Assembly (NCBI GenBank): GCA_021770095.1
Contig: JAETRQ010000004.1
Span: forward strand, 94,998 to 158,997
DNA from: Eubacteriaceae bacterium
GTDB taxonomy: Bacteria; Bacillota; Clostridia; Oscillospirales; Acutalibacteraceae
Direction of reading: 5' to 3'
DNA: 64,000 bases
Shown here in pieces: positions 1 to 10,998 of this stretch (the first letter of the stretch is position 1; the number at the start of each line of letters is the position of its first letter). Under the pieces are notes generated by a model. It was given only the letters and a program-made list of their open reading frames with translations. It did no database searches and was not told where the DNA came from. The position numbers and the translations under genes are program-made.

Positions 1-371
1 TTATTGTCCGCATTGTTATTTGTTGTGCCTGATGATTTTTCTGTTGCAGGCTTAATCGTACTGCTTGAATTGTCAGTTGTATTTTCAAGCGGTAGAATGG
101 TTGTATGCTCGTTAGTAACATATTTACCGTTTTTTTCTGTTACTGCTTTGCCGTCTGACTTCGTCTCAATTTCAGCATAGACACCTTGATTTTTTGCTGT
201 TGTTGATACATTGCTATTATCATCAGTAACAGGCTGATAATAATGAGTAGTACCATTGCTGTCTGTAACAGCAGTAGTTGAAACGGTATCACCACTGCTG
301 TTTACAGAACAGGAAACAAATATACCGACTATAACAACTATGATTGAAATAATAAGTAATTGCTTTTTCAT
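1..371 (-). CDS. Putative lipoprotein, truncated by window start
   Basis: Minus-strand frame MKKQLLIISIIVVIVGIFVSCSVNSSGD...: signal peptide with lipobox-like FVSC, then Ser/Thr-rich; open to position 1. Confidence 0.7.
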   Translation of the reverse strand, partial: MKKQLLIISIIVVIVGIFVSCSVNSSGDTVSTTAVTDSNGTTHYYQPVTDDNSNVSTTAKNQGVYAEIETKSDGKAVTEKNGKYVTNEHTTILPLENTTDNSSSTIKPATEKSSGTTNNNADN

Positions 372-481
372 TATGAACCCCATGGTATGTCTGTATCAGG
401 TTCGTTGTCGCTTGTTGTAAGTACATCAACTGTTTTGAATTCTTCAATCTCAGCCTGTGGTTTTGTGTAAAATTCTTTCAT
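371..481 (-). CDS. Short peptide, 36 aa (MKEFYTKPQAEIEEFKTVDVLTTSDNEPDTDIPWGS)
   Basis: ATG at 481, TAA at 373-371 overlapping the lipoprotein ATG by 1 nt; 4 nt gap after the upstream protease stop; below the ORF-track length cutoff. Confidence 0.6.
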   Translation of the reverse strand: MKEFYTKPQAEIEEFKTVDVLTTSDNEPDTDIPWGS

Positions 482-485
482 CGGA

Positions 486-3230
486 TTATACCTCCCTATT
501 AAGTAAATTTTTTACTTCATCTTTTGTGTTTTGGTCAATTTCATCGTCTGCAATAATTTGTGTTGCAATATCACGAAAACTTCTTGTCGCAACAGGGGAG
601 TAAAAATACATACCGTCAATATTTACATAAGCCCTTGCAGAAATTTTATCACCTAAATGGTCTTTCGGTATACCCGTAAATACTGCATTATATGTTGAAA
701 CCGTACCGTCAACATTTCTTTTGTCCGCTTTTTTGATATGATTATCTGTTCTGTTATTTACTCTTACTTGTTGATTAATCTGATAATCATTTTGATTCTC
801 AAGAGATGTGTAAGTGTAAACAAAACCATATTCAACCGTATCGGCATATTTTGTAAAATCAAATCCAATGCTGTTTTCGTCTAATGTAAATCTAAAGCGT
901 AATCCGTTATCTCTTGTTCGTATTTGTCCGCCATTGTTTTTGGCAATGTCATCACTGTTTATATGAATATATCGGTCACGTTCTCCGTCATTATTGGCAA
1001 CAGCAAGCCCAGCTGTATATTCAGGACTTACAATGGTGCATTTGTAATCAATATATTCTTGAGGGAAAGTTATTCCTGTCAGTTTGTTGGTACAATATAT
1101 AGTCGTATTGTTTGGTATATCTGTAGTAATACTTTTTGCTGTCGGTGCAAAGACTGTTTTTAGATTTATACATCCTGAACAGCCGCCGAAGTTTGTTGCC
1201 TGGGGAATATAGATCGTTTCAAGATTTGAGCAGTTAGTAAATGCATTCGCACCTAAAGATGATGCTTTTTTCAGCACAATTTCCAGTGCTGTGCAGCCTT
1301 CAAAGGCAGATGCACCGACATTTGTACATTCGGGCAGATTTATTGTTTTGAAATATGTTCCTGCAAGTCCTTTATCGGCAACCCAATTAACTAACGGCAA
1401 GTCTAAATCCTGTGTAAGTAACTTGCAGCCGAACAAGGCTTCTGTGCCTATATATCTTAAATCAGGGAAATTGATTTCAGCAAGTTGTTCACAGCCGTAA
1501 AAACAGCGTTCATTTAAGTTGCAGATACCATTTGCAGTTATTGATTTCAGATTTGTGTTATAAAATGCATTGTCACCGATTGTTGTAACCGTATCAGGCA
1601 GAACAATGCTTTCAATATTACTGTTATTAAACGTGTTTCCGCCAAGTTCTGTCGGTACAATTCCGTTTACTACGTCGGGAACAACAAGATTTGTTTCATT
1701 GCCGAGATATGCTTTAATGATTCCTGAAGAACCGCTTTTTTCAATTACGTATTCGCTTTCACCGTCTTTTAATATGTAATAATCAAGATAGGTGAATTTG
1801 CTGTGGAAAGGAGAGCCTGCTTTTGCATAAGCGGCGGCAATGATTCTTGTTGATTCACTGACATCAAAAGGAGCATCATATTTTGTGCCGTTTGTTTTTG
1901 TCGGCAGAGTGCCGTCTGTTGTGTAATAAATATCTACAAGAGTGTTAGCACATTTCAGTTCAACGCTTATATTGTCACGGTATGCGCCGCTGACATAATT
2001 AGCAGTAACATCCTTGCATCTTGTGCCGTCTATGATATTAGAAAAATTAACAATTCCTGCACCGTAACGGTCATAATAACAATAACTTTTCTTAAATGGT
2101 GTTGCAGTTGATACAATCTCCTGCTTAACCTGCTCAGGTGTATAGTTTTTATGCTCCATAAGAACATATGCTGCGGCTGCTGATACAAGTGGTGCTGCAA
2201 GAGATGTTCCAGCTTTGACAGAATAAATATTATTTCCGGGAAAGTCAGCAGTGTATACATTCACTCCCGGAGCAGAAATATCAACACAACTGCCGTAATT
2301 TGAAGAAGACCATGCCTTTCCGTATGGATTTATTGCCGCAACAGTTATGACACTGTCAAATATTGCAGGCTGGTTATAGACTTCTTTGCCATCGTTACCG
2401 GCAGCCGCCACAACTGTTACGCCCATATCAACAAGTTCATCTATCACGGTTCCAAGACTTCCTGTGGAAAACGAACAATTTATTATATCAGGCTTATTGT
2501 TTAATCGTTTAATATATTCTAAAGCACTTAAAGCTTCAGATGATGTACTATTTCCATTTTTGTCAAATGTTTTGTAAGAGTATAGTTTAACATTGCTTGG
2601 TGTACTTTTTGCAATAGTGCCTGTAACAGATGTGCCGTGACCGTATGTGTCCATTTCATCACCGGTGTTTTCGGTACTGAAATCGACATTTGTACGGACA
2701 ACTCTGTTTTTAAATAATTCGTGGTTATAATTTATACCGCTGTCCACTACAGCTATGTTTATATTTGGTTTAACCTTTAATTTGTAGTAATCAAGCGCAG
2801 AAACTGCATCAGTTTCCTCATAAGCCCATTCGTCACTCCAATTACTGTAAGTGCTGATGTCGGAGCATACGCTAATAACAGAATCATAATCGGCAGTATA
2901 GCCTAAATCTTCGTACTGTGTTTTGGCTTTTTCAGTTGATTCTTTATCGGCATACTGCAAAAAAGCGTAACCAAAGCCATATACACTGTCAACAGCTCCG
3001 TATTCATCAATAGAGTCATCAGCTTTTAAGATTAACCTTGTATTAATAACTTTATCATCAGTACTATCCGAATCACTATAATCGTCATATTCAGCACACA
3101 TTTCTGCTATATCTTGCCCCACAGAAAGTGTATTGTTTAACTCAACTTCCTGTGCGATTACACTTTGACAAGGATAAATCACTGCCGTAAACATTGTTAA
3201 TGTAAGTATTATACTAATAAATTTTTTCAT
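486..3230 (-). CDS. Secreted S8 (subtilisin-like) serine protease with chitobiase-type and BspA-like leucine-rich repeat domains
   Basis: Signal peptide; INIAVVDSGINYNHELF (Asp), GHGTSVTGTIA (His), AGTSLAAPLVSAAAAYV (Ser); YYTTDGTLPTKTNGTKY; repeats such as ...LPDTVTTIGDNAFYNTNLKSI. Confidence 0.9.
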   Translation of the reverse strand: MKKFISIILTLTMFTAVIYPCQSVIAQEVELNNTLSVGQDIAEMCAEYDDYSDSDSTDDKVINTRLILKADDSIDEYGAVDSVYGFGYAFLQYADKESTEKAKTQYEDLGYTADYDSVISVCSDISTYSNWSDEWAYEETDAVSALDYYKLKVKPNINIAVVDSGINYNHELFKNRVVRTNVDFSTENTGDEMDTYGHGTSVTGTIAKSTPSNVKLYSYKTFDKNGNSTSSEALSALEYIKRLNNKPDIINCSFSTGSLGTVIDELVDMGVTVVAAAGNDGKEVYNQPAIFDSVITVAAINPYGKAWSSSNYGSCVDISAPGVNVYTADFPGNNIYSVKAGTSLAAPLVSAAAAYVLMEHKNYTPEQVKQEIVSTATPFKKSYCYYDRYGAGIVNFSNIIDGTRCKDVTANYVSGAYRDNISVELKCANTLVDIYYTTDGTLPTKTNGTKYDAPFDVSESTRIIAAAYAKAGSPFHSKFTYLDYYILKDGESEYVIEKSGSSGIIKAYLGNETNLVVPDVVNGIVPTELGGNTFNNSNIESIVLPDTVTTIGDNAFYNTNLKSITANGICNLNERCFYGCEQLAEINFPDLRYIGTEALFGCKLLTQDLDLPLVNWVADKGLAGTYFKTINLPECTNVGASAFEGCTALEIVLKKASSLGANAFTNCSNLETIYIPQATNFGGCSGCINLKTVFAPTAKSITTDIPNNTTIYCTNKLTGITFPQEYIDYKCTIVSPEYTAGLAVANNDGERDRYIHINSDDIAKNNGGQIRTRDNGLRFRFTLDENSIGFDFTKYADTVEYGFVYTYTSLENQNDYQINQQVRVNNRTDNHIKKADKRNVDGTVSTYNAVFTGIPKDHLGDKISARAYVNIDGMYFYSPVATRSFRDIATQIIADDEIDQNTKDEVKNLLNREV

Positions 3231-3243
3231 AATATCATAACCA

Positions 3244-3286
3244 CTTTCTAATTGATACAGATATGCCCGAAGGCATATCTGTATTA
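3244..3286. terminator. Hairpin terminator between RHS and protease genes
   Basis: ATACAGATATGCC-CGAA-GGCATATCTGTAT. Confidence 0.6.
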
Positions 3287-3293
3287 TTAAATT

Positions 3294-6200
3294 TTATTCA
3301 ATTGATGTTGAAACTTTATATGGGGTGTTTTCTTCATTCACTGAATACTTTGTAACAGAAGATGTATCTTTGTTAATTGCAGATTCGATATAGTTCAATC
3401 CGTATCCGCTTCCGACAACATCTTTCTGTTTGTTAAGAGTTTCATCCCAATAGGACTTTGCATCAGCATCTAATGTTGTTCTTAATCCAAGACTGAGCGT
3501 ATCCAAACCTGTTGATATTTCTCCAAAATATTTTGCAGTTGATCGGTTTTCTTTAATCAGGTTATTTGTGCTGTTTACCAATTGAGGAACGAAAGCATCA
3601 CTTATTATCTGATCAGGTGCATTGAAACCCGTTTTTGTAATATTATTAACAGGATCGTTACCGCAATAATTGAAAAGATTTGAGTTATATACGCTGCTCA
3701 TATCTTCTGTAAGTGTCGTAGGTTCACTTGCATTAATAAATCTTCCCCAAGCTGGTGAATAATATCTCTTCTGACCATAATATAAGCCAGTTTCGACATC
3801 ATATATATATCCCTTGAAACCTTGTTCTACGCTGATGAATATTCCACTTAAATACATTGATATTACCAATGCAATTCCGAACGCCTGAAGTATATCCTGC
3901 CACCATACACCTGTAGATTCAAATTCATCATACATTTCCTTAACAAATGTACCCATATAGGTTGGTGTCATATTTCCATAAGCATCATATGACATAGATA
4001 TAATTACTTTTTCACTCGGATCATATATTTCAGTTATATTGCCTTGACCATCTTTAACGAAAGTGTAATTTGCAGACTGATCCCAATCCATAGCTTTTAC
4101 AACATCATTAATGGATGCGTAAATGGGATTGTTTTTTAGATTACCTTCATTTGCAACAACGCAAACACCAACTATATCATTATTGTTATAGATAATCTTT
4201 ACGGTCTTATCATAATAAAGAACTTTATCATTACTTGATGAGCCTTCAGGAGGATTACCATAAAACTTTGCTCTGTAACCGGTAATAATATCGCCGTCCC
4301 AAATGTATTCTATACTTGATGTTGGGACAGTATCACGCTTGTTTTCATAATAAGTTTTAGAAGTGCGTTTTCCGTCACCGTCATATGTATATTTATAAAT
4401 GCTATTTCCATCGCAGAATGCTGTTAAAAGATCTCCATTCCAGGTCATATAACCGGTAATACTTGAGTATCCCATACCGCTTCCCGAATATTCTAAGGGA
4501 TTTCCTGCTTCATCATAAGTTATGCGGTGTCTATTATAACTTGTAAGATAGTCAGTCATTCCGTTTGACTTGTATTCAAAAGGCGTTATTGTACCATTTT
4601 TCGTTGGCGTAAATGTTAATGTATCAGAACTATAATTATATGAATAGTCATCACTGGTTAAATTTTCATAAGTGACTTTTTTAGAAATATTTCCGCCTTC
4701 ATTGAAATAATATCTTATTGCAGTATGAGTTTCGGGGTTGACTTCTAATGAAATCTGACCACCTTCGTCATATTGATAATAACGAACTAAATCTCCTTCG
4801 TTATATGCATAAGAAGTCTTGTTTGCCGGAGCAAGAGCAATATTATTTGTTGATTTCTTAAATACAGATGTTACTCTGCCGACATTATCATATTTATAGC
4901 TCCATTCTGCTGATATACGAGTATTCTCATATTTTTCAGGCAAAATTTTATTAGACCTTTTTGCAACCTTAGTTTCGTAATGAGAAACTAAATTTGTTTG
5001 TCTGTTGTTATTACCATTAATATATTCTGTGCTGGAGGTCAGTTTGTAATGTGTATTCTTGTCGGTATTACCTTTGTTTTCTACAGATGTGCTCATTGTT
5101 CGCTCAAAAGTATCTAAAACTGTTTCTGCTTTTACAATAGGTCCCTTTGTAAGCGATACGGTATATGAATCTTTTACGGTAGTTGTTGTCTTATCTTTTG
5201 ATTCATTTGATGATTGTGAATAAGAAAATGATGTGCCGAAAAGATTTATTCTGCTTCCTGTATTTGAATAAACCGTTGTTCCATTCTTCTTAACAGTACA
5301 TCCTCTGTTTGTATAAGTAGTAACTGTATTTGAAACTTCATCTTTCATTTCTGCTACAGAACCGTCGTCATTATATTTATAGGAATATACATAAGTTTCT
5401 TTTTCGTCACCTGATTTACCGTTGTCATAAACTGTTTTGGTAATGTTGCTGCCATCATATTCATAAACAATACTTGAGCCATTGCCGAAGATTACTTTTC
5501 CTACATTGTCAAGATTGTATTCATATGACATAGAGTAATCAATATTCGCATTTTCTTCTGCAGATTCCTTAACAATTACATTTTCAATTTTACCATTTTT
5601 GTTATATGTTAATTCATAAAGACAACCATTATGATAAATTGAAGAGATTCTGTCATTATTATCATATGAATATTCAACAGTCTGATTTATTGTATCGCCT
5701 TCGGCAGTAGTAATTGCTTGCTGAACAGAAGTTAATGCGCCTATACCACTATAAGCATACTGTGTATTTTTTGAAGCATCGGTATTTTTACCTTTTGATG
5801 TAAGCAAACCACTGTTGCAATCATAATTGTAATATGTTACTTTGCCTGCTTCCTCAACCTGTGATTTATAATGCGTATTACTGTCATATTCATAGTGTTT
5901 ACCGAGTGTTTTATCTCCGGTCTGTATTTTTATGATATCTGTGATTTGTCCGTATTCATTTCTGACAATATCATATTTGGGAAGACCCGGCTCAGGATCA
6001 ATAGGTGGAGCATTATCTATAGTTGCTACATACATTTTTAAATCGTCAAAGTAGCATTCTCCGGGCATATTCAAACTATTAATTTCAACTCTTACTTTAG
6101 AAATGGTTGATGGGATAGTAATGACACATTTTGATGTCTGCCAAGCATTAACAATGTTATAATCAAAATATGTTTCACCTACAAGTGTACCACTTGCTGC

Positions 6201-8414
6201 CCCATAAACTCTTACAGAATAATATCTGTTTTTCTTTTTATCGCTGTTATTTCCATTATTTTTGAAAGGAAGAGATTGTTTACAATAAGCAGAACAAGCG
6301 AGAACATACGATTCCTTTGGAGTTACATTTACTGTTTGTGTTGCAGTACCAATTTTGTTATTAGCTATAAATGAGAGAGCTCCATTATTAGAACTGCCGT
6401 TTTCTTTTATTGGTGCATCATTTGTAAGCGATGCACCCTCAGTCAAAGTCCAATCACTATTGTTTTCAAAATCACCATTTGAGATTATATTTGTGGAAGA
6501 CGAATCTTCATATATCAAGTGTTGCAATTCTTTGTTAGTATAATTTAAATAATAATCTTGACCATCATAGTTTTTGTAATGAATAAGGTTTGAATCCTGA
6601 TCATAGTGCATTATTTTTTCTGATTTATTCAGCACATCTGAAAAAACACGATTATATATATTGTCTATAGGAGAATTAATTTCTACTTCGTTAGAAACAA
6701 TGCCATTAGTTTTTAAAGTATATTTAGAAAGAACATTTACTTTATCTGTGCCGTTTTGATAGTTTAATGTCAGTTCGGTTGCTGCATTATCTGAATTATC
6801 GCTTTCATATGCAGTGACATTACTAATTCTGCCGTTTTCATCATAGAAATATGATATGTAATATCCATCAGGATAAGTGACTTTTTGTAATCTGTTATTT
6901 TCATCATAAAAATACTGAACGGCAATATCTTTACCATTAGTTTTTGCAGGCTGTTCTGTGCCATTAACATTGTAATGAACGCTGATTGAAGTCAGCATAT
7001 CATTATCATAATTGAATCTGTATTTTCTGTTTGAACCATCAGTGATATATGAAATATTTTCTCCATCATATTTTATCTCGACGGTATTTACATATTGTTT
7101 ATTGTTATTATCTTTATCAATGAATATATATTCAATCTTTGTAACATAACCATTAGAACCGATTTTTGAAAAATAATATGTTGTATTATCTTTTTCACTT
7201 TTTATTTCGATTCTGTCATAATCAGTCCTGTCATTAACAGAAGTTAAAATGTATTTGTCTCCTGAACTATTTGAACCAACAAAATTATTACTATTACCAT
7301 TATTTATAAAAAATATATATTCACCTTCACAATTTTTCCAAAAATATTCTCCGTTTTCATATTGAAGAATACTGTAATAATTTGTGCGTGCATTGATGCC
7401 GTCAGAATTGTTGTTATCTATAGCGGAAGGATTGATTATAGTCTGAATGTTTACTTGTGCAAGTTCATCATATACACTTAAATCATTTCTGACAATTAGC
7501 GGAGAACAAGTATAATCATTAACATACAATGTACCAGCTCTGTCCAAATCTACAGTTTCAGATTCAATTGTTTTATCAACATCTCCAATTTCACGATAAT
7601 ATATACCCAAAACTATTGACTTGATTTCAATGTAGGTGTTTTCTGATAACGGTTCAAGGGCTAATCCTGTATTTTCATATAAACCTAAAGAACTGTAATG
7701 TGCATATGATGTTATATCTATTTTACATTCATCAATAGTATCTGATGTAGCCATTTGTCTGTCAATGATTACATTATCAACAGTTGATAGCGGCACATTT
7801 TGAACCTGATTAAGTTTATTTTTCAATCTATACACATTTATTGTATTTGAGGTATCCTCATTACCATTTGTTTGAACGGTCCCAGTTGAAATGTTTAATG
7901 TAGCGTTGTTAATGAATACTTGCTTATCAGTAATAATACTTGGTTTGACATATATACAACTGTCAATTCCGTTTACTGTTTTATTAAAGCCGGCAATCTC
8001 CATTTTTTCCTTATTTACACCATTAGTGTACATAGTTAAAGTTTCGCTGTCGTAGAATCCTGTTTCGTTAGGATTAGATACTGAATATGCAGCAATTTCA
8101 CTGACAGCATTTTCTGCATCTGCAATTGTTTCAATATTATTGTCAATTTCAGATATTTCTTCCCATTCATCATTTACTTCCTTGTGAATAGGAACAGCAG
8201 CAGATACCTGATAATATCCACCATCGTCTGTCATATAGGTCTTTGAATTTTCTGTACGTTTGCTTTCAATCTCATATTCAATTGAAACTTCGTTAGGCGA
8301 AAATTCATAATCATTCTCAAATTCTTCCATAGCATAGGTGGTAGCGGGTATAACTGTTATCGCCATTACTACTGAAAGAAAAACAGAAATAAACCTTTTA
8401 AAAATCTTGTTCAT
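3294..8414 (-). CDS. Large secreted RHS/YD-repeat protein
   Basis: Signal peptide; many YxYDxxGxx repeats; core GYIYDVETGLYYGQKRYYSPAWGRFINASEP...NLFNYCGNDPVN. Confidence 0.9.
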   Translation of the reverse strand: MNKIFKRFISVFLSVVMAITVIPATTYAMEEFENDYEFSPNEVSIEYEIESKRTENSKTYMTDDGGYYQVSAAVPIHKEVNDEWEEISEIDNNIETIADAENAVSEIAAYSVSNPNETGFYDSETLTMYTNGVNKEKMEIAGFNKTVNGIDSCIYVKPSIITDKQVFINNATLNISTGTVQTNGNEDTSNTINVYRLKNKLNQVQNVPLSTVDNVIIDRQMATSDTIDECKIDITSYAHYSSLGLYENTGLALEPLSENTYIEIKSIVLGIYYREIGDVDKTIESETVDLDRAGTLYVNDYTCSPLIVRNDLSVYDELAQVNIQTIINPSAIDNNNSDGINARTNYYSILQYENGEYFWKNCEGEYIFFINNGNSNNFVGSNSSGDKYILTSVNDRTDYDRIEIKSEKDNTTYYFSKIGSNGYVTKIEYIFIDKDNNNKQYVNTVEIKYDGENISYITDGSNRKYRFNYDNDMLTSISVHYNVNGTEQPAKTNGKDIAVQYFYDENNRLQKVTYPDGYYISYFYDENGRISNVTAYESDNSDNAATELTLNYQNGTDKVNVLSKYTLKTNGIVSNEVEINSPIDNIYNRVFSDVLNKSEKIMHYDQDSNLIHYKNYDGQDYYLNYTNKELQHLIYEDSSSTNIISNGDFENNSDWTLTEGASLTNDAPIKENGSSNNGALSFIANNKIGTATQTVNVTPKESYVLACSAYCKQSLPFKNNGNNSDKKKNRYYSVRVYGAASGTLVGETYFDYNIVNAWQTSKCVITIPSTISKVRVEINSLNMPGECYFDDLKMYVATIDNAPPIDPEPGLPKYDIVRNEYGQITDIIKIQTGDKTLGKHYEYDSNTHYKSQVEEAGKVTYYNYDCNSGLLTSKGKNTDASKNTQYAYSGIGALTSVQQAITTAEGDTINQTVEYSYDNNDRISSIYHNGCLYELTYNKNGKIENVIVKESAEENANIDYSMSYEYNLDNVGKVIFGNGSSIVYEYDGSNITKTVYDNGKSGDEKETYVYSYKYNDDGSVAEMKDEVSNTVTTYTNRGCTVKKNGTTVYSNTGSRINLFGTSFSYSQSSNESKDKTTTTVKDSYTVSLTKGPIVKAETVLDTFERTMSTSVENKGNTDKNTHYKLTSSTEYINGNNNRQTNLVSHYETKVAKRSNKILPEKYENTRISAEWSYKYDNVGRVTSVFKKSTNNIALAPANKTSYAYNEGDLVRYYQYDEGGQISLEVNPETHTAIRYYFNEGGNISKKVTYENLTSDDYSYNYSSDTLTFTPTKNGTITPFEYKSNGMTDYLTSYNRHRITYDEAGNPLEYSGSGMGYSSITGYMTWNGDLLTAFCDGNSIYKYTYDGDGKRTSKTYYENKRDTVPTSSIEYIWDGDIITGYRAKFYGNPPEGSSSNDKVLYYDKTVKIIYNNNDIVGVCVVANEGNLKNNPIYASINDVVKAMDWDQSANYTFVKDGQGNITEIYDPSEKVIISMSYDAYGNMTPTYMGTFVKEMYDEFESTGVWWQDILQAFGIALVISMYLSGIFISVEQGFKGYIYDVETGLYYGQKRYYSPAWGRFINASEPTTLTEDMSSVYNSNLFNYCGNDPVNNITKTGFNAPDQIISDAFVPQLVNSTNNLIKENRSTAKYFGEISTGLDTLSLGLRTTLDADAKSYWDETLNKQKDVVGSGYGLNYIESAINKDTSSVTKYSVNEENTPYKVSTSIE

Positions 8415-8583
8415 TTACATTCTCCTTTGTTTTATAATTCAAAATAAATCCAACAATAAGTTACAATAAAAATTTCAATTTATAAATACATATTGCCTAA
8501 CTGTCGAAAAAATCGCCCTAATTATATAAACTTTTTGAAAGCAACAAAAAACCGACTGCAAATTTGCAATCGGTGTAGTTAAT

Positions 8584-9882
8584 TTATTCACTTTTAGGAA
8601 TTGCTATTGTGAGTTCAAATATTTTACTTTTTTCATCATATGACCAATCTAACATTCCGTCATATTTTTTTATTGTTCGTGTTATGCTTTCTATGCCGAA
8701 ACCATGCAAATACTTGTCTTTTTTACTTGTGAGTAATTTTCTGTTTTCCGATATTGGTACAAAATCACAGCTGTTTTGAATTTTGATTATTTCAAATAAT
8801 TCTTTTGTATATATATCAACTGAAATTATTTTATTCTTGCTTTGCTGTGCTGCTTCTACGGCATTATCAAGGGCATTGTTCAGTATTGCAGATAAATCAG
8901 TATCATCAATATCTGTAAGATTAGCAGTTTTTACATTAATAGAAATAGAAATGCTTTTGTTTGCACAAAGCGTATTATATTTACTTATGATAACATCCAA
9001 TGTTTTATTACCGCTGATTGCAATATTACTATATTGATTCACTGTTCCGTATAATTTGGAAATATATTCTTTTATCTCTGTATTGTTCGTTAAATTACTT
9101 ATTTGTTCCAAATGATTCTTAATATCGTGAGTGAATACTTTTAAATCTTTGTTGTTTTGCTCTAATATATCCAAATACTGCTTTTCTATTTCTTGCTTTT
9201 GTTTAACCGCTTTTAATTCATATAGTTCAGAAGCATTATTTATTGAATGTTCGTAAATAAAAAACACAACTATATTTGAAATCAGCAGGAATAATGAAGC
9301 AACAGAGCAAAGAATATTTGCAGTATTTGAAAGCAAGGTTTCCAAAGAAATATACCGAAAAACAAATAGGGCAAATACCGACGCTACCGGCATAATCATA
9401 AGTTCCCAAAAGCCTGTTTTATTTTGTGTATTAACTTTCTTTTTTGAAAAAATACGAATTAAAATTAAACAGATAAAGTAATATGCTAACTTACTCAATG
9501 TTATATCAAACATTTGAAGCGGAATAGATTCCTGATATGCATAAAAATCTTTATTCAATAGGCTTGATGTTACAAATATAACGCACCATTCACAAGCTAC
9601 CATAACAGCTAAAAGAAGGATTGTATTAAATAGTGCTGTAAAAAAACGACACTCATATAGCAGTGAAAATATTAAGCAATATATGACAAATAACGCAACA
9701 AAATTCAATATTGTATTATTTGCATAATATATGCCAAAAAGTAAAATATGCGAAATCGTTATACCGATAATGGTTATTTTCGTATTATATTTGTGCTGAA
9801 AAAAAGAATTGGCATAATAAAAAATTATTAATCCTTCTGAAAAATATAAAATAATGTTAAAGATTATCTGATAAACCGCCAT
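8584..9882 (-). CDS. AgrC-like sensor histidine kinase (GHKL ATPase)
   Basis: N-terminal multi-TM region, FTHDIKNHLEQI, ILNNALDNAVEAA, HGFGIESI. Confidence 0.85.
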   Translation of the reverse strand: MAVYQIIFNIILYFSEGLIIFYYANSFFQHKYNTKITIIGITISHILLFGIYYANNTILNFVALFVIYCLIFSLLYECRFFTALFNTILLLAVMVACEWCVIFVTSSLLNKDFYAYQESIPLQMFDITLSKLAYYFICLILIRIFSKKKVNTQNKTGFWELMIMPVASVFALFVFRYISLETLLSNTANILCSVASLFLLISNIVVFFIYEHSINNASELYELKAVKQKQEIEKQYLDILEQNNKDLKVFTHDIKNHLEQISNLTNNTEIKEYISKLYGTVNQYSNIAISGNKTLDVIISKYNTLCANKSISISINVKTANLTDIDDTDLSAILNNALDNAVEAAQQSKNKIISVDIYTKELFEIIKIQNSCDFVPISENRKLLTSKKDKYLHGFGIESITRTIKKYDGMLDWSYDEKSKIFELTIAIPKSE

Positions 9883-10576
9883 AGCCTTCTCCCATAAACT
9901 GCATAAATTTCTTTTTTATTTCAATCTGCTTTTTTGGTGCTATTGAAATTGTATGACCTGTTTTCATAAAAACTTGATTTCTTTGAAATTTTTTTACAAA
10001 ATTAAAATTAATAACATAACTGACATGCGGTATTGCAAAGTATGTTGCTGATAATCTTTCCTTAAAGAAAGTCATTTTTTCTCTTGCGATATACTGTTTT
10101 TCAAGAGTTGTGACATAAACCGTTTTTCTTTTTACCTCAACAAACACAATATCATTTTTATGCAGAGTTACTATACCGTCATCTCTTGTTTTAAATGCAA
10201 TTTCATTATTGTTAATTAAATCTATTGCTTTGTCTAAGCCATTATATAAACGCTTGGATTGAATAGGTTTATCAATATATCTAAAAACATTCAAATCCAT
10301 TGCATCATCAAGATATTTTTGATAAGCCGTAACAATAAATATAACAGTATTTTTATTTCTTTTATTCAGTTCTTTTGCTGTTTGAATACCGTTAAGTTCG
10401 TTCATTTCAATATCAAGAAAAACCATATCAAAAATTTCATTTGATAACAGCAGAGCCTCTCCGTTTTCATATTCAAAGGCTTCTAAATCTATTAAGTGTT
10501 CATTAAAATAGAACTTTATATGCTGTAAGATAAGATGTCTGTATTCCTTTTCATCATCACATATCGCTATTTTCAT
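9857..10576 (-). CDS. LytTR response regulator (AgrA-like)
   Basis: MKIAICDDEKEYR...MVFLDIEMNELNGI plus LytTR domain; start at 10576 preceded by AGGAGGTG; overlaps the kinase gene. Confidence 0.88.
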   Translation of the reverse strand: MKIAICDDEKEYRHLILQHIKFYFNEHLIDLEAFEYENGEALLLSNEIFDMVFLDIEMNELNGIQTAKELNKRNKNTVIFIVTAYQKYLDDAMDLNVFRYIDKPIQSKRLYNGLDKAIDLINNNEIAFKTRDDGIVTLHKNDIVFVEVKRKTVYVTTLEKQYIAREKMTFFKERLSATYFAIPHVSYVINFNFVKKFQRNQVFMKTGHTISIAPKKQIEIKKKFMQFMGEGYGGLSDNL

Positions 10577-10641
10577 AAAGCACCTCCTAAATAAAAAGGC
10601 ATTGCACAATCCAAATTAATGTGATTATACAATGCCTGTTA

Positions 10642-10998
10642 TTATTTTTCAAGTTTTTCTTCTTCAAGAAACACATCTACTATTTTAGATATTCTTTTTT
10701 GATTTTCTAAAGAACATAGTTTTATTTTTTCAATAAGCTGGTCATCGAATTCATTATGAATGGTGCCATTTAACAGATAATCAATATTGATATTAAGAAC
10801 TTTGCAAAACTCTAATAAGGTTTCTAAACTTGGTGGTTTAGAACCTGTTTCAATAGCAGAAATATGAGAACTAGTTATGTGCATTCTATCCTCTAATTTC
10901 TTTTGAGTTAAATGTAATTCTTTTCTTCTCTGACATATTCTCGAACCTATTAAGCGGTAATTTATGTCCATAATATCGCCTCTTGAATATTTTAACAT
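10642..10998 (-). CDS. XRE-family HTH regulator
   Basis: RICQRRKELHLTQKKLEDRMHITSSHISAIETGSKPPSLETL; likely true start is the internal MDINYR at about 10971. Confidence 0.8.
   Translation of the reverse strand: MLKYSRGDIMDINYRLIGSRICQRRKELHLTQKKLEDRMHITSSHISAIETGSKPPSLETLLEFCKVLNINIDYLLNGTIHNEFDDQLIEKIKLCSLENQKRISKIVDVFLEEEKLEK

Noticed and set aside
914-2577. Plus-strand ORFs antisense to the subtilase gene
   Set aside because: Short, no domain signal, fully overlapped by a strong minus-strand gene.
3294-8414. YD repeats as a DNA-level tandem repeat array
   Set aside because: Repeats are protein-level and highly diverged; no nucleotide tandem repeat.
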